Shown here in pieces: positions 18,765 through 27,113 of a DNA stretch of 64,000 nucleotides. The stretch spans positions 1 to 64,000 of the forward strand of contig USAJ01000001.1 in NCBI GenBank assembly GCA_900552685.1, read 5' to 3'. A program made the position numbers and the translations under genes. The notes beneath the pieces are model-generated. The model saw only the letters and a list, made by a program, of their open reading frames with translations. It was not told the origin of the DNA and did no database searches. How positions within the stretch are numbered: the stretch's first letter is position 1; every line of letters starts with the position of its first letter. The stretch comes from an uncultured Collinsella sp. Its GTDB lineage: Bacteria > Actinomycetota > Coriobacteriia > Coriobacteriales > Coriobacteriaceae.

Positions 18765-19595
18765 ATGAGCGACGAAGAGCTCAAAAAGGTTGCCAACGAG
18801 GTAAGGAAGGGCATCGTCACCGGCGTGCACGCTGCCAAGTCCGGCCATCCGGGCGGTTCGCTCGGCGCTGCCGACATCATGACCTATCTGTACTTTGAGG
18901 AAATGAACGTCGACCCGGCCGATCCCCGCAAGGCCGATCGCGACCGTTTTGTGCTCTCCAAGGGCCATTGCGCTCCGGGCCTGTACGCCGTGCTCGCCGA
19001 GCGTGGGTTCTTCCCCAAGGAGGATCTCGAGACGCTGCGCCATATCGGCAGCCACCTGCAGGGTCATCCCAACATGAACGACACCCCGGGCGTCGACATG
19101 TCCACCGGCTCGCTCGGCCAGGGTATCTCCGCCGCCGTGGGTATGGCCGTTGCCGCCAAGCACTGGGGCGATACTTACCGCACGTACGCCCTGCTGGGCG
19201 ATGGCGAGAGCGAGGAGGGCCAGGTCTGGGAGGCCGCCATGTTTGCCGGCAACCAGCAGCTCGATAACCTCTGCGTGATCGTCGACCACAACGGCCTGCA
19301 GATCGACGGCCCCGTCGAGGAGGTCAACGACCCCATGCCGCTCGCCGACAAGTTCCGCGCGTTCAAGTTCCACGTGGTGGAGCTCGCCGACGGCAACGAC
19401 TTCGACCAGATCCGCGCCGCCTTTGCCGAGGCTCGCGCCACCAAGGGGCAGCCGACCGCCATTATCGCCGAGACCCTGAAGGGCAAGGGCGTGTCCTTTA
19501 TGGAGAACCAGGTTGGTTGGCACGGCAAGGCCCCCAACGATGAACAGTTTGAGCAGGCCATGGCAGAGCTCACGGCCGCCGGAGAGGAGCTCTAG
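18765..19595 (+). CDS. transketolase, N-terminal (thiamine-diphosphate) subunit
   Basis: 276 residues covering the N-terminal half of transketolase: GHPGGSLGAADIMTYLYF, SKGHCAPGLYA, STGSLGQGISAAVGMA, and the ThDP/Mg motif GDGESEEGQVWEAA ... VDHNGLQIDG. It works with the separate C-terminal subunit two bases downstream, as in many Actinobacteria and Firmicutes. Transfers two-carbon units between sugar phosphates (non-oxidative pentose phosphate pathway). AAAGGAAGG precedes the ATG. Confidence 0.95.
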   Translation: MSDEELKKVANEVRKGIVTGVHAAKSGHPGGSLGAADIMTYLYFEEMNVDPADPRKADRDRFVLSKGHCAPGLYAVLAERGFFPKEDLETLRHIGSHLQGHPNMNDTPGVDMSTGSLGQGISAAVGMAVAAKHWGDTYRTYALLGDGESEEGQVWEAAMFAGNQQLDNLCVIVDHNGLQIDGPVEEVNDPMPLADKFRAFKFHVVELADGNDFDQIRAAFAEARATKGQPTAIIAETLKGKGVSFMENQVGWHGKAPNDEQFEQAMAELTAAGEEL

Positions 19596-19596
19596 G

Positions 19597-20538
19597 ATGG
19601 CAGACGTCAAAAAAATCGCCACGCGCGTAAGCTACGGCGAGGCCCTCGTCGAGCTCGCCAACGAGCACGATGACTTTGTGGTCCTCGACGCCGACCTGGC
19701 CGCCGCCACGCAGACCGGTAAGTTTAAGGCCGCTTGCCCCGACCGCTTCTTCGACGTGGGTATCGCCGAGAGCAACCTGATGGGCGTCGCCGCCGGTATC
19801 GCGACCACCGGCCGCGTTGCCTTCGCGAGCACCTTTGCCATGTTCGCAGCCGGCCGCGCTTTTGAGCAGGTCCGTAACTCCATCGGCTACCCGCACCTCA
19901 ACGTTAAGATTGGTGCCACGCACGCCGGTATCTCGGTGGGCGAGGATGGTGCCACGCACCAGTGCTGCGAGGATATCGCCCTCATGCGCGTCATCCCCGG
20001 CATGACTGTGATCGTTCCTGCCGACGACGTCGAGGCCCGCGCCGTGACGCGCGCCGCCTACGAGTGCGACGGTCCGGTGTACATGCGCTTCGCTCGTTTG
20101 GCCTCGCCGGTTATCAACGACCCCGAGACCTACAACTTCGAGTTGGGTAAGGGCATTGTCATGCGCGAGGGCGCCGACGTCACCATCATCGCCTGCGGCC
20201 TGATGGTCGGCGAGGCTCTCGAGGCCGCCGAGCAGCTCGCTGCCGAGGGCATCGACGCCGAGGTCATCAACATGCACACCATCAAGCCCATCGATGCCGA
20301 CCTGATCGTCAAGAGCGCCACCAAGACCGGCCACGTCGTGACCGTCGAGGAGCATTCTGTAATCGGTGGCCTGGGCAGCGCCGTTGCCGACGTCCTGTGC
20401 GAGCAGTGCCCGACGCCCCTCAAGAAGATCGGCGTCAACGACACCTTTGGCGAGTCCGGCCCGGGTGCCGAGCTCTTGCACAAGTATGGCCTGGACGCCG
20501 CCAACATCGTGGCGACCACCAAGGAGTTCTTGGCATAA
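19597..20538 (+). CDS. transketolase, C-terminal subunit
   Basis: 313 residues: pyrimidine-binding domain (DADLAAATQTGKF, FDVGIAESNLMGVAAGIA, AFASTFAMFAAGRAFEQ, GISVGEDGATHQCCEDIA) and the C-terminal transketolase domain (MREGADVTIIACGLMV, VVTVEEHSVIGGLGSAVAD). ATG 19597 is placed by GGAGAGGAG overlapping the end of the N-terminal subunit gene, one base after its stop; strong translational coupling fits a 1:1 complex. A terminator and a 67-bp palindromic element follow. Confidence 0.95.
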   Translation: MADVKKIATRVSYGEALVELANEHDDFVVLDADLAAATQTGKFKAACPDRFFDVGIAESNLMGVAAGIATTGRVAFASTFAMFAAGRAFEQVRNSIGYPHLNVKIGATHAGISVGEDGATHQCCEDIALMRVIPGMTVIVPADDVEARAVTRAAYECDGPVYMRFARLASPVINDPETYNFELGKGIVMREGADVTIIACGLMVGEALEAAEQLAAEGIDAEVINMHTIKPIDADLIVKSATKTGHVVTVEEHSVIGGLGSAVADVLCEQCPTPLKKIGVNDTFGESGPGAELLHKYGLDAANIVATTKEFLA

Positions 20539-20586
20539 GGCAAGGCGGATCTCAAGGACTGCTTCGCCAGAACTATGGAAACCCGG

Positions 20587-20618
20587 CAGGGGCGCTCTCT
20601 TGGAGAGCGCCCCTGTTT
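20587..20618 (+). terminator. intrinsic terminator of the transketolase operon
   Basis: A perfect 13-bp stem CAGGGGCGCTCTC / GAGAGCGCCCCTG with a TTG loop, then TTT. Confidence 0.85.
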
Positions 20619-20619
20619 C

Positions 20620-20686
20620 AGTTGCGGTGAAATAGGGACTGATTAGACCTTTTAACTGGTAAAACAGTCCCTATTTCACCGCAACT
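20620..20686. repeat. 67-bp palindromic element, copy 1
   Basis: AGTTGCGGTGAAATAGGGAC plus T (20620-20640) and its perfect inverse (20666-20686) enclose a 25-bp core. Copies of identical total length lie at 34544-34610 and 49900-49966. Confidence 0.9.
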
Positions 20687-21042
20687 TATGAAGACGCCCC
20701 TCAAGCACGGTTCCATCAGGGAAAAGGGAATATATCGACAAAGCGCAATTCAGACCCTTCCAACTTTGTATATGCAGCACCCCAAGTAAAACGCGGCGAC
20801 CCCTTAGTTACCGCAGGCCGGACACAGGGCTACTCTCCAAATCTTTCCGCAGGACGGAGGAGCCCCCGCAGCGCGAAGCGCGCGGCGGGGGCTCCGACAT
20901 GTCCGAGGACGATTTGGAGAGTAGCCCTGTGTCCGGCCGACGGGATCCCTAAGCACGCCATGCTTCTTATGTGCAGCAAAGCTAATGCTGCTAAAATATA
21001 AAGCGCTCATGTAGTTTAAACGCACGACGATAAGGAGCACCA
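20687..21042. other. gene-free spacer before ftsE
   Basis: No gene seen apart from the large nested palindrome at 20816-20938. The AT-rich stretch GCTGCTAAAATATAAAG near 20986-21003 is a plausible -10 region for ftsE. Confidence 0.5.
20816..20938. repeat. 123-bp nested palindromic element
   Basis: Outer arms of 28 bp, perfect: GGCCGGACACAGGGCTACTC... (20816-20843) and its inverse (20911-20938). Inner arms GGAGCCCCCGC (20859-20869) and GCGGGGGCTCC (20885-20895) enclose GCGCGAAGCGCGC. The RNA would form a long, two-part stem-loop. The same GCGGGGGCTCC string occurs at the very start of the window (about 7-15). Confidence 0.85.
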
Positions 21043-22263
21043 GTGGGTAACCACTTCCGTACCTCCGGTGCGGGCGATGATGCCCCCAAGACGCAGGCAG
21101 GCGTCCAGGGCAGTCGTTTCGCCACTCCGGATTCAGAGGGCCAGCCTGTTGCTCAGGCCCCCGCTCAGCCGGCAGATCAGGCACAGCCGGCATCCGATCC
21201 CTTTGCCTACAATCCAACCAGCGATGTCGCGCTTTCCGGCACGGCGGGTTTTGAGCCCGTTCAGGCCGTGACCGCTCGCGTGGAGCAGCCTCAGGCTGGT
21301 GCCGCCACGCCGCAGCCTACCATGGCCGGCATTCCCGACCCCTTGGCCCCTGCGACGCCGGCTCCTCAGCCTGCGCAGTCAGGTCTCTTTGCCGCAATTC
21401 CCGACCCCACGCAGCCTGCTGCCCCGGTGGTCGAGAGCGATCAGGCCGCCGAGGTCGCAAGCCTCGATAACGCGCTCAACAACCCCGATTTTACGTCGGT
21501 GTTTGCGCCCATCGATCCGCAGGCCAGCCGCAAGAAGATGGCCAAGCAGGCCGGTGTCGAGCCCGTCATCCTTATGGAGCATGTCACCAAGATCTATCCG
21601 GCACAGCCCAACAAGCCTGCACTCGACGACATCAACATCGAGATCTATCCGGGCGAGTTCGTCTTCCTGGTCGGTCACTCCGGCTCGGGTAAGACCACGC
21701 TGCTGTCGACGCTCAACCGCGACGTCAAGCCGACGAGCGGCCGCATCCTGGTTGCCGGTCAGGACCTCATGAAGATCAAGAACCGCAAGGTTCCGTTCCT
21801 GCGCCGCCAGATTGGCGCCGTGTTCCAGGACTTTAAGCTTCTGCCGCAAAAGACCGCCTACGAAAACGTGGCGTTTGCCCTGCAGTGCATCGGCAAGCCC
21901 AAGGGCGTCATTCGCAGCCAGGTGCCCGAGGTGCTGCGTCTGGTCGGCCTAGCCGATCAGATGGACTCGCTGCCCGACCAGCTTTCCGGTGGCGAGCAGC
22001 AGCGCGTTGCCGTCGCCCGCGCTATGGTCAACCGTCCGCCGCTGCTGATCTGCGACGAGCCGACGGGCAACCTCGACCCGGCGATCTCGCTGGGCATCAT
22101 GAAGCTGCTCGAGCGTATTAACCGCACTGGCACCACCGTGATCGTCGCCACGCACGACCGCGAGATGGTCGATAGCATGCACCGTCGCGTGATCGCCCTC
22201 GAGGGCGGCCACGTTATCCGCGACCAGGAGAGGGGAGGTTACGGCAACTATGGCACCAACTAA
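21043..22263 (+). CDS. ftsE: cell-division ABC ATPase FtsE with long disordered N-terminus
   Basis: 406 residues. Residues about 174-395 are a complete FtsE: VTKIYPAQPNKPALDDINI, Walker A GHSGSGKTTLL, QIGAVFQDFKLLPQKTAYENV (FtsE-typical), LSGGEQQRVAVARA, Walker B LLICDEPTGNLDP. Residues 1-170 are Pro/Gln/Ala-rich, low complexity and predicted disordered, absent from the usual ~220-residue FtsE. The GTG start at 21043 is supported by AAGGAG 5 bases before it. FtsE with FtsX controls peptidoglycan hydrolases at the septum. Overlaps ftsX by 14 bases. Confidence 0.93.
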   Translation: MGNHFRTSGAGDDAPKTQAGVQGSRFATPDSEGQPVAQAPAQPADQAQPASDPFAYNPTSDVALSGTAGFEPVQAVTARVEQPQAGAATPQPTMAGIPDPLAPATPAPQPAQSGLFAAIPDPTQPAAPVVESDQAAEVASLDNALNNPDFTSVFAPIDPQASRKKMAKQAGVEPVILMEHVTKIYPAQPNKPALDDINIEIYPGEFVFLVGHSGSGKTTLLSTLNRDVKPTSGRILVAGQDLMKIKNRKVPFLRRQIGAVFQDFKLLPQKTAYENVAFALQCIGKPKGVIRSQVPEVLRLVGLADQMDSLPDQLSGGEQQRVAVARAMVNRPPLLICDEPTGNLDPAISLGIMKLLERINRTGTTVIVATHDREMVDSMHRRVIALEGGHVIRDQERGGYGNYGTN

Positions 22264-23170
22264 CGTGGGCTACTCCTTCAAAGAGGCAATCAGCCACTTC
22301 TTCCGTAACTGGACTACCTCGCTCGGCGCCGTCATCACGATCTTCCTTTCGCTGTTTATCATCGGCCTGTTCATCATGGGCTCTGCGATGCTGAACTCCG
22401 TGATCGGCACCGTCGAGGATCAGGTTGTCATCAACGCGTTCATTAGCGATGACGCCGATCAGGCTGATGTTCAGGCTTTTGAGGCCGAGCTTAAGACGTG
22501 GAATAACGTCAAGTCCGTGACCTATAAGGACAAGGACGACGCGCTGGCCGAGTATACGAGCAAGATGTCGGGCAACGCCGACGCCACCATGAGCGCGCTC
22601 GATGGCCAGAACCCGCTGCCGGCTTCCTTCGCTATTGAGATGGACGATCCGTCCAAGGTCGAGAGCACGGCAGAGAAGCTCAAGAAGGATGCCGATTTTC
22701 AGAAGATCGCGGATGACGGCGACGTCAACGCGAGCGTGCTGTACGGCCAGGAGGAAGTGAGCCGCCTGTTCCAGGTGACCAACTACATCCGCATCGCCGC
22801 CGTGGTGCTCGTTGGCCTGCTGACTTTTATCGCGTTCATCTTTATCAACAACACGATTCGCCTGTCCATTACGGCGCGTCGTCGTGAGATTGCGATTATG
22901 CGTCTGGTCGGCGCCAGCAACGGCTTCATTCGTGGCCCGTTTATCACCGAGGGCGTACTGCAGGCCATTTTGGGCTCGCTACTTTCCATCGGCGTTCTAG
23001 AGCTGCTGCGCAATCTGATGATTCCGCGTCTGCAGGAGAGCATCGGCTGGATGTCGTTTGCCCTGCCGATGCAGTACTACCTGGTGACCTATGCTGCGCT
23101 GATTCTGGTCGGCGTGATTATCGGTCTCTTTGGTTCTGCCATCGCCATGCGCCGCTACCTGCGCGTGTAG
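22250..23170 (+). CDS. ftsX: cell-division membrane protein FtsX
   Basis: 306 residues with the FtsX topology: one N-terminal helix (about 25-50), an extracytoplasmic domain (about 55-170), then three helices, the first in AAVVLVGLLTFIAFIFINNTI, followed by the conserved ITARRREIAIMRLVGASNGFIRGPF. It partners FtsE. The ATG at 22250 lies inside the end of ftsE behind GAGAGGGGAGG, so translation is coupled. A terminator follows. Confidence 0.95.
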   Translation: MAPTNVGYSFKEAISHFFRNWTTSLGAVITIFLSLFIIGLFIMGSAMLNSVIGTVEDQVVINAFISDDADQADVQAFEAELKTWNNVKSVTYKDKDDALAEYTSKMSGNADATMSALDGQNPLPASFAIEMDDPSKVESTAEKLKKDADFQKIADDGDVNASVLYGQEEVSRLFQVTNYIRIAAVVLVGLLTFIAFIFINNTIRLSITARRREIAIMRLVGASNGFIRGPFITEGVLQAILGSLLSIGVLELLRNLMIPRLQESIGWMSFALPMQYYLVTYAALILVGVIIGLFGSAIAMRRYLRV

Positions 23171-23195
23171 GCATGCCTGGAATTCATCCCTTCCA

Positions 23196-23228
23196 ACGGG
23201 TCGTCTCTTATGGGGCGGCCCGTTTTTT
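23196..23228 (+). terminator. intrinsic terminator of ftsEX
   Basis: ACGGGTCGTC pairs imperfectly with GGGCGGCCCGT around TCTTATG, followed by TTTTT. Confidence 0.75.
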
Positions 23229-23305
23229 GATCCCTAGGGGACGGCAGGATGGCGAATCATTTGGGTAGACTCTTTGGAGTCGGCAATCGATAGTTAGGAG
23301 GCGCC

Positions 23306-25441
23306 ATGGGGCGCAATAACAAGCATAAGCGTGGAGCTCGCAATCAGCGCGGGCCGGTGCGCAGCGAACGCCGTCCGAGCCTGACCGGGCGCGTGCAGCT
23401 CCATGAGCACAGTGCCTATGTCATAACCGAGAATGGCGACTACAAGGTCATGGGCCGTGGCAAGCGCGAGATTATGGATGGCGATACCGTTGCCGTGAGC
23501 ATTAAGAACAGCCCGCACGGTGAGCGGCGCGCCGTGATCGAAGGCGTGGTTGAGCGCGCAGCCATAAGCGTGGTGGGTACGTACCAGACCGCCGGTCCGC
23601 TCGGTGTGATCGAGCCGCTCGATTCGCGTCTGAAGGCTGACTTCTTCATTCTGCCTGAGGATACCTCGGCGGATCGTCTGGGCGTTCACCCGGGTGATGC
23701 TGTTGTCGCGCGCATTTTGACCTACCCGACGCGCCTGGAATCGGGCGCTGTGACGATCGAACGCCGCATTGGCGGAGATGACGCGCCCGATTTGGGCGTT
23801 CAATATGTGATGGCGCGCTACGGCTATACCGATAGCTATCCCGAGGCCGCGCTGGACGAGGCCGAGGGGCTTTCGCTCGATGTGTCCGCGGCGCTTAAGG
23901 ACCCGCTCCGCCGCGATCTGCGCGACCGCTTTGTCATCACGATCGACCCGGTCGACGCGCGCGACTTTGACGATGCCATTTCGTTGGAGCGCACGCCCGA
24001 GGGTGGCTACAAGCTGGGTGTGCATATCGCCGACGTTTCACACTATGTGGCTTGGGACGGGCATATCGATCTTGAGGCTCGCCATCGTACGACATCGGTG
24101 TATCTGGCCGATCGCGTGCTTCCCATGCTGCCCGAACGCCTGTCCAATGACCTGTGCTCGCTTCGCCCTGACGAGGACCGTCTTGCGTTTACCGTCGATA
24201 TCGAGCTCGATGCGCAGGGTCGCGTGCGGCATTACGATCCGTATCCCAGCGTGATTCGCTCGCGTGTGCGTATGGACTATGACGGCGCCGAGGCGCTGCT
24301 GGTGCGTGCCGGCGCGGTTGAGTATTCGGTGCTGGAGGGTGCAGCCGAGGATGTTGCGGCTGCCGAGACCTCGCGCGAGGAAGCGCTTGAGCGCGGTCTT
24401 GCGTGCGAGGAGGCCGCCCGCGGCTACAACATCGACCTCGGCGATTTCCTGGTCTCCGCTAACGAACTCGCCGAACTTCGCCGTCGTATTCGTCGCGCCC
24501 GCGGCTCAGTCGATTTTGACACAGCCGAGATTCGCGCTCTATTGGATGAGGACGGAGTGCCCGTGCAGATTGTGGCGCGTGAGCGTTCGTGTGCCACGTC
24601 GCTTATCGAGGAAGCCATGCTGCTCGCCAACGAGTGCGTTGCAGAGTGGCTGGCAGACCGTGATATCGAGGCCTGCTATCGCGTGCATGAAGATCCGAGC
24701 CCCGATAGCCTGCACGGTGCCGCCGTTGCGCTGGCGCAGCTAGGCATCATCGACGATCGCCGTGCTGCCGGTATTGCCCTGGGGAGCCCCGATGAGCTGC
24801 AGGCTGCAGTTGATGCTGCCGCCGGTACGGCCAACGCACCGCTCGTTAACACGCTGCTTCTGCGCAGCATGCAGCGCGCGCTGTACAAGCCGCGCAACGA
24901 GGGCCACTTTGCGCTCGCCGCGCCGTGCTACTGTCACTTTACGAGTCCCATCCGTCGCTACCCCGATCTGGTGGTGCACCGCGTACTCAAGCTGCAGTTG
25001 GCCTATGAGCAGCTGGGCGGCAAGGACGCCCTGGTCCGTACGCCGCGCCTGATCGGCAAGGGGCGCGAGTCACTGCCGCGCATTCTGCCGCAGATCTGCC
25101 GCGCATGCAGCGATGCCGAGCGCGCGGCAGATGCCGCCAGCCATGCGACGCAAAAGATCAAGATTGCCCAGTACTATGAGGACCGTCTGGGCGAGCGCTA
25201 TGCCGGAACCGTCTCGTGGGTTAGCAGCATGGGCCTTTTTGTGCGCTTGGACCTAACGCAGGTCGAAGGCTTGGTTTCGATCAAGAGTCTGGGCAACGAG
25301 TGGTTCGAGTTCGACGAGGACGCGCTCACGCTCACAGGTGCCGATACGGGCACCCGTTACGAGCTGGGGCAGCGCGTGATTATCGAGGTCTCGCGCGTCA
25401 ATACCACGCGTGGGCACTTGGACTTTAAGCTTATCCATTAG
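23306..25441 (+). CDS. rnr: ribonuclease R (RNB-family 3'-5' exoribonuclease)
   Basis: 711 residues. A basic N-terminus (GRNNKHKRGARNQRG) and cold-shock/OB domains (to ~200) are followed by the RNB catalytic domain with the aspartate cluster TIDPVDARDFDDAISL (starting near D214), HYVAWDGHIDLEAR, LPERLSNDLCSLRPDEDR and YCHFTSPIRRYPDLVVHR. The C-terminal S1 domain is GTVSWVSSMGLFVRLD. RNase R degrades structured RNA; together with SmpB (in this window) it acts in trans-translation quality control, although no tmRNA gene is visible here. AGGAGGCGCC precedes the ATG. Confidence 0.94.
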   Translation: MGRNNKHKRGARNQRGPVRSERRPSLTGRVQLHEHSAYVITENGDYKVMGRGKREIMDGDTVAVSIKNSPHGERRAVIEGVVERAAISVVGTYQTAGPLGVIEPLDSRLKADFFILPEDTSADRLGVHPGDAVVARILTYPTRLESGAVTIERRIGGDDAPDLGVQYVMARYGYTDSYPEAALDEAEGLSLDVSAALKDPLRRDLRDRFVITIDPVDARDFDDAISLERTPEGGYKLGVHIADVSHYVAWDGHIDLEARHRTTSVYLADRVLPMLPERLSNDLCSLRPDEDRLAFTVDIELDAQGRVRHYDPYPSVIRSRVRMDYDGAEALLVRAGAVEYSVLEGAAEDVAAAETSREEALERGLACEEAARGYNIDLGDFLVSANELAELRRRIRRARGSVDFDTAEIRALLDEDGVPVQIVARERSCATSLIEEAMLLANECVAEWLADRDIEACYRVHEDPSPDSLHGAAVALAQLGIIDDRRAAGIALGSPDELQAAVDAAAGTANAPLVNTLLLRSMQRALYKPRNEGHFALAAPCYCHFTSPIRRYPDLVVHRVLKLQLAYEQLGGKDALVRTPRLIGKGRESLPRILPQICRACSDAERAADAASHATQKIKIAQYYEDRLGERYAGTVSWVSSMGLFVRLDLTQVEGLVSIKSLGNEWFEFDEDALTLTGADTGTRYELGQRVIIEVSRVNTTRGHLDFKLIH

Positions 25442-25563
25442 CCAAATCCCGACTCATGGTGGGGGAGCGGAGGGCGGCCTTTCGGGACCGCCCTTCGCAT
25501 TTGAATCGTGGCTACCTTGCCGTCTGCTCGGCCGCCCGCTTACCTGCTATTTGAGAGGTAAAA

Positions 25564-25595
25564 CCTACCAAAATAAACCTGTCCCTTTTGGCAGG
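25564..25595. repeat. CTGCCAAAA element, copy 2, beside the recombinase gene
   Basis: CCTACCAAAATAAACCTGTC continues with CCTTTTGGCAGG. It is nearly the same as the element at 13382-13412 and ends 22 bases before the start of the serine recombinase. Confidence 0.7.
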
Positions 25596-25617
25596 TTTAC
25601 AAGAAAGCGGGGATGAG

Positions 25618-26223
25618 ATGGCGACGGTGTACGGTTATGCGCGGGTGAGTTCGCGCGATCAGAATCTTAATCGGCAGCTGGATGCGCTGGGCGCCTATGG
25701 CGTGGGCTCGGCGAATATTTATGCCGACCATGCGAGCGGCAAGGACTTCGATCGACCGCGTTATCGCGAGCTGCTGCACGTCCTGGGAGACGGGGACGTG
25801 CTGGTGGTGCTTTCTATCGACCGACTTGGCCGTAATTACTCCGAGATTCTTGAGGAATGGCGACGCATTACCAAGGTGCTCGGGGTTGCCATTGTGGTGT
25901 TGGATATGCCATTGCTTGACACGCGCGCCAGGGCCAGCGGCGCGCCGGATGTGACTAACACCCTGATTGCTGATATTGTGCTGCAGCTGCTGAGCTACGT
26001 GGCGCAGGTGGAGCGCGAGAATATCCATCGGCGCCAGGCGGAGGGGATTGCAGCGGCGCGGGCGCGAGGGGTCCGTTTCGGTCGACCTCGCAAGCCATGC
26101 CCTCCTCAGTTTGAGCTGGTGCGCGATAGCTATGAGGCGGGCGATATTACCCGCAGCCAGGCAGCAAAGTGCCTGGGCGTGTGCGTGGGGACGTTCGATC
26201 GCTGGATGCGCGAGGCGGGGTAG
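25618..26223 (+). CDS. serine recombinase (resolvase/invertase family)
   Basis: 201 residues. Catalytic N-terminal domain: YGYARVSSRDQNLNRQ with the nucleophile serine S11, LVVLSIDRLGRNYSEILEEW, and the long helix QLLSYVAQVERENIHRRQAEGI. A C-terminal helix-turn-helix (RSQAAKCLGVCVGTFDRWM) follows the RFGRPRK linker. This is the small resolvase/invertase type that cuts paired short sites. There are no transposase genes beside it. ATG 25618 is chosen for the GCGGGG ribosome site; the upstream bases carry a hairpin repeat. It could invert or resolve DNA between such palindromic sites, but no sites are proven. Confidence 0.93.
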   Translation: MATVYGYARVSSRDQNLNRQLDALGAYGVGSANIYADHASGKDFDRPRYRELLHVLGDGDVLVVLSIDRLGRNYSEILEEWRRITKVLGVAIVVLDMPLLDTRARASGAPDVTNTLIADIVLQLLSYVAQVERENIHRRQAEGIAAARARGVRFGRPRKPCPPQFELVRDSYEAGDITRSQAAKCLGVCVGTFDRWMREAG

Positions 26224-26327
26224 GGTTTTGCGTCGCTTTGTCGCTTCCTGTTGCGATTCAAATTTTGATACGGTGACGATGCCATTTGGGGCTACACTCG
26301 CTGATATTCAAAAAAGGAGGTTGACCC

Positions 26328-26909
26328 TTGGCGCGCGTAAAACAAATAATCGGATGGACCGCGATCGTTCTGTTCGCTGCAACGCTGGCGGGCATCTGGG
26401 TGCTGACGGAGCAAAATGCGGTGGAGACGTCGTTGCTGAGCGAGTCCACCGCGCGTGTGGTGGAGGGTCAGGCTACGGGCGTTCAGGCTGTCGATGCCAC
26501 GGGTGAAGCTCAGGCGGAGAACGGAATGACCGGGGGCACCGATTCGGCTGCCTCGAATGTCCGGTCTGGCCGACTTGCTTCCATTCGCATGTGGGTGGGC
26601 ACGAACGTCCGTCGCGTTGCCCATACCGTAGAGTTTTTCTTCGTCGGATTGTTCGCCTCGGTGGTCGTGGTTTGCTTTTCCAGGCGTCCGTGGAGCGTAT
26701 GCTCCCGTTGCGTGCCCGTATTGCTCTTTTGCGCCGCCTGCTCCGTTGGCGATCAGGTACATAAGATCTTTGTTCCCGGCAGGCATTTCGACGTTATCGA
26801 TTTAGGATTCGATGCTGCGGGCTATGTCATCGCCATGCTGTTGGTATTGCTGACGGCGGCGTTGGTGCGCCATGCGACTCGGCCGATCGGCGCCCATGCG
26901 AGGCGCTAG
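26328..26909 (+). CDS. VanZ-like membrane protein
   Basis: 193 residues, TTG start at 26328 justified by AAAGGAGG 7 bases before it. An N-terminal helix (IIGWTAIVLFAATLAGIWVL), a ~55-residue extracytoplasmic stretch rich in Gly/Ala/Glu, then three helices with VanZ-type signatures: RRVAHTVEFFFVGL, DQVHKIFVPGRHFDVIDLGF, DAAGYVIAMLL. VanZ proteins are associated with teicoplanin resistance or envelope stress; function is not certain for this branch. Separate from the MurNAc operon by a terminator. Confidence 0.82.
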   Translation: MARVKQIIGWTAIVLFAATLAGIWVLTEQNAVETSLLSESTARVVEGQATGVQAVDATGEAQAENGMTGGTDSAASNVRSGRLASIRMWVGTNVRRVAHTVEFFFVGLFASVVVVCFSRRPWSVCSRCVPVLLFCAACSVGDQVHKIFVPGRHFDVIDLGFDAAGYVIAMLLVLLTAALVRHATRPIGAHARR

Positions 26910-26990
26910 CCGGTAACAAACCCGTTTCTGATAATGCGACCTTGTTGAATTATTTTGTGTCGCGCGTATTTCCGAGCGGTCGGTTTTGAG

Positions 26991-27017
26991 GGGCGAGCGG
27001 TAGAACGCTCGCCCTTT
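26991..27017 (+). terminator. intrinsic terminator after the VanZ-like gene
   Basis: GGGCGAGCG / CGCTCGCCC with GTAGAA loop, followed by TTTG. Confidence 0.75.
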
Positions 27018-27066
27018 GTGCGCCACGATGCGGCACAATGTACCGCAAAAGCTGTTTGTATCCGGT

Positions 27067-27079
27067 ACGAATCGTTCGT
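27067..27079 (+). promoter_or_regulatory. candidate MurR operator
   Basis: ACGAATCGTTCGT, a 13-bp palindrome 34 bases before murR. RpiR-family regulators bind short palindromes by their own promoter; assignment is by position only. Confidence 0.35.
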
Positions 27080-27113
27080 TGGTCTTTAATTCTTCTCAAC
27101 GGAGGTGTTTGAG

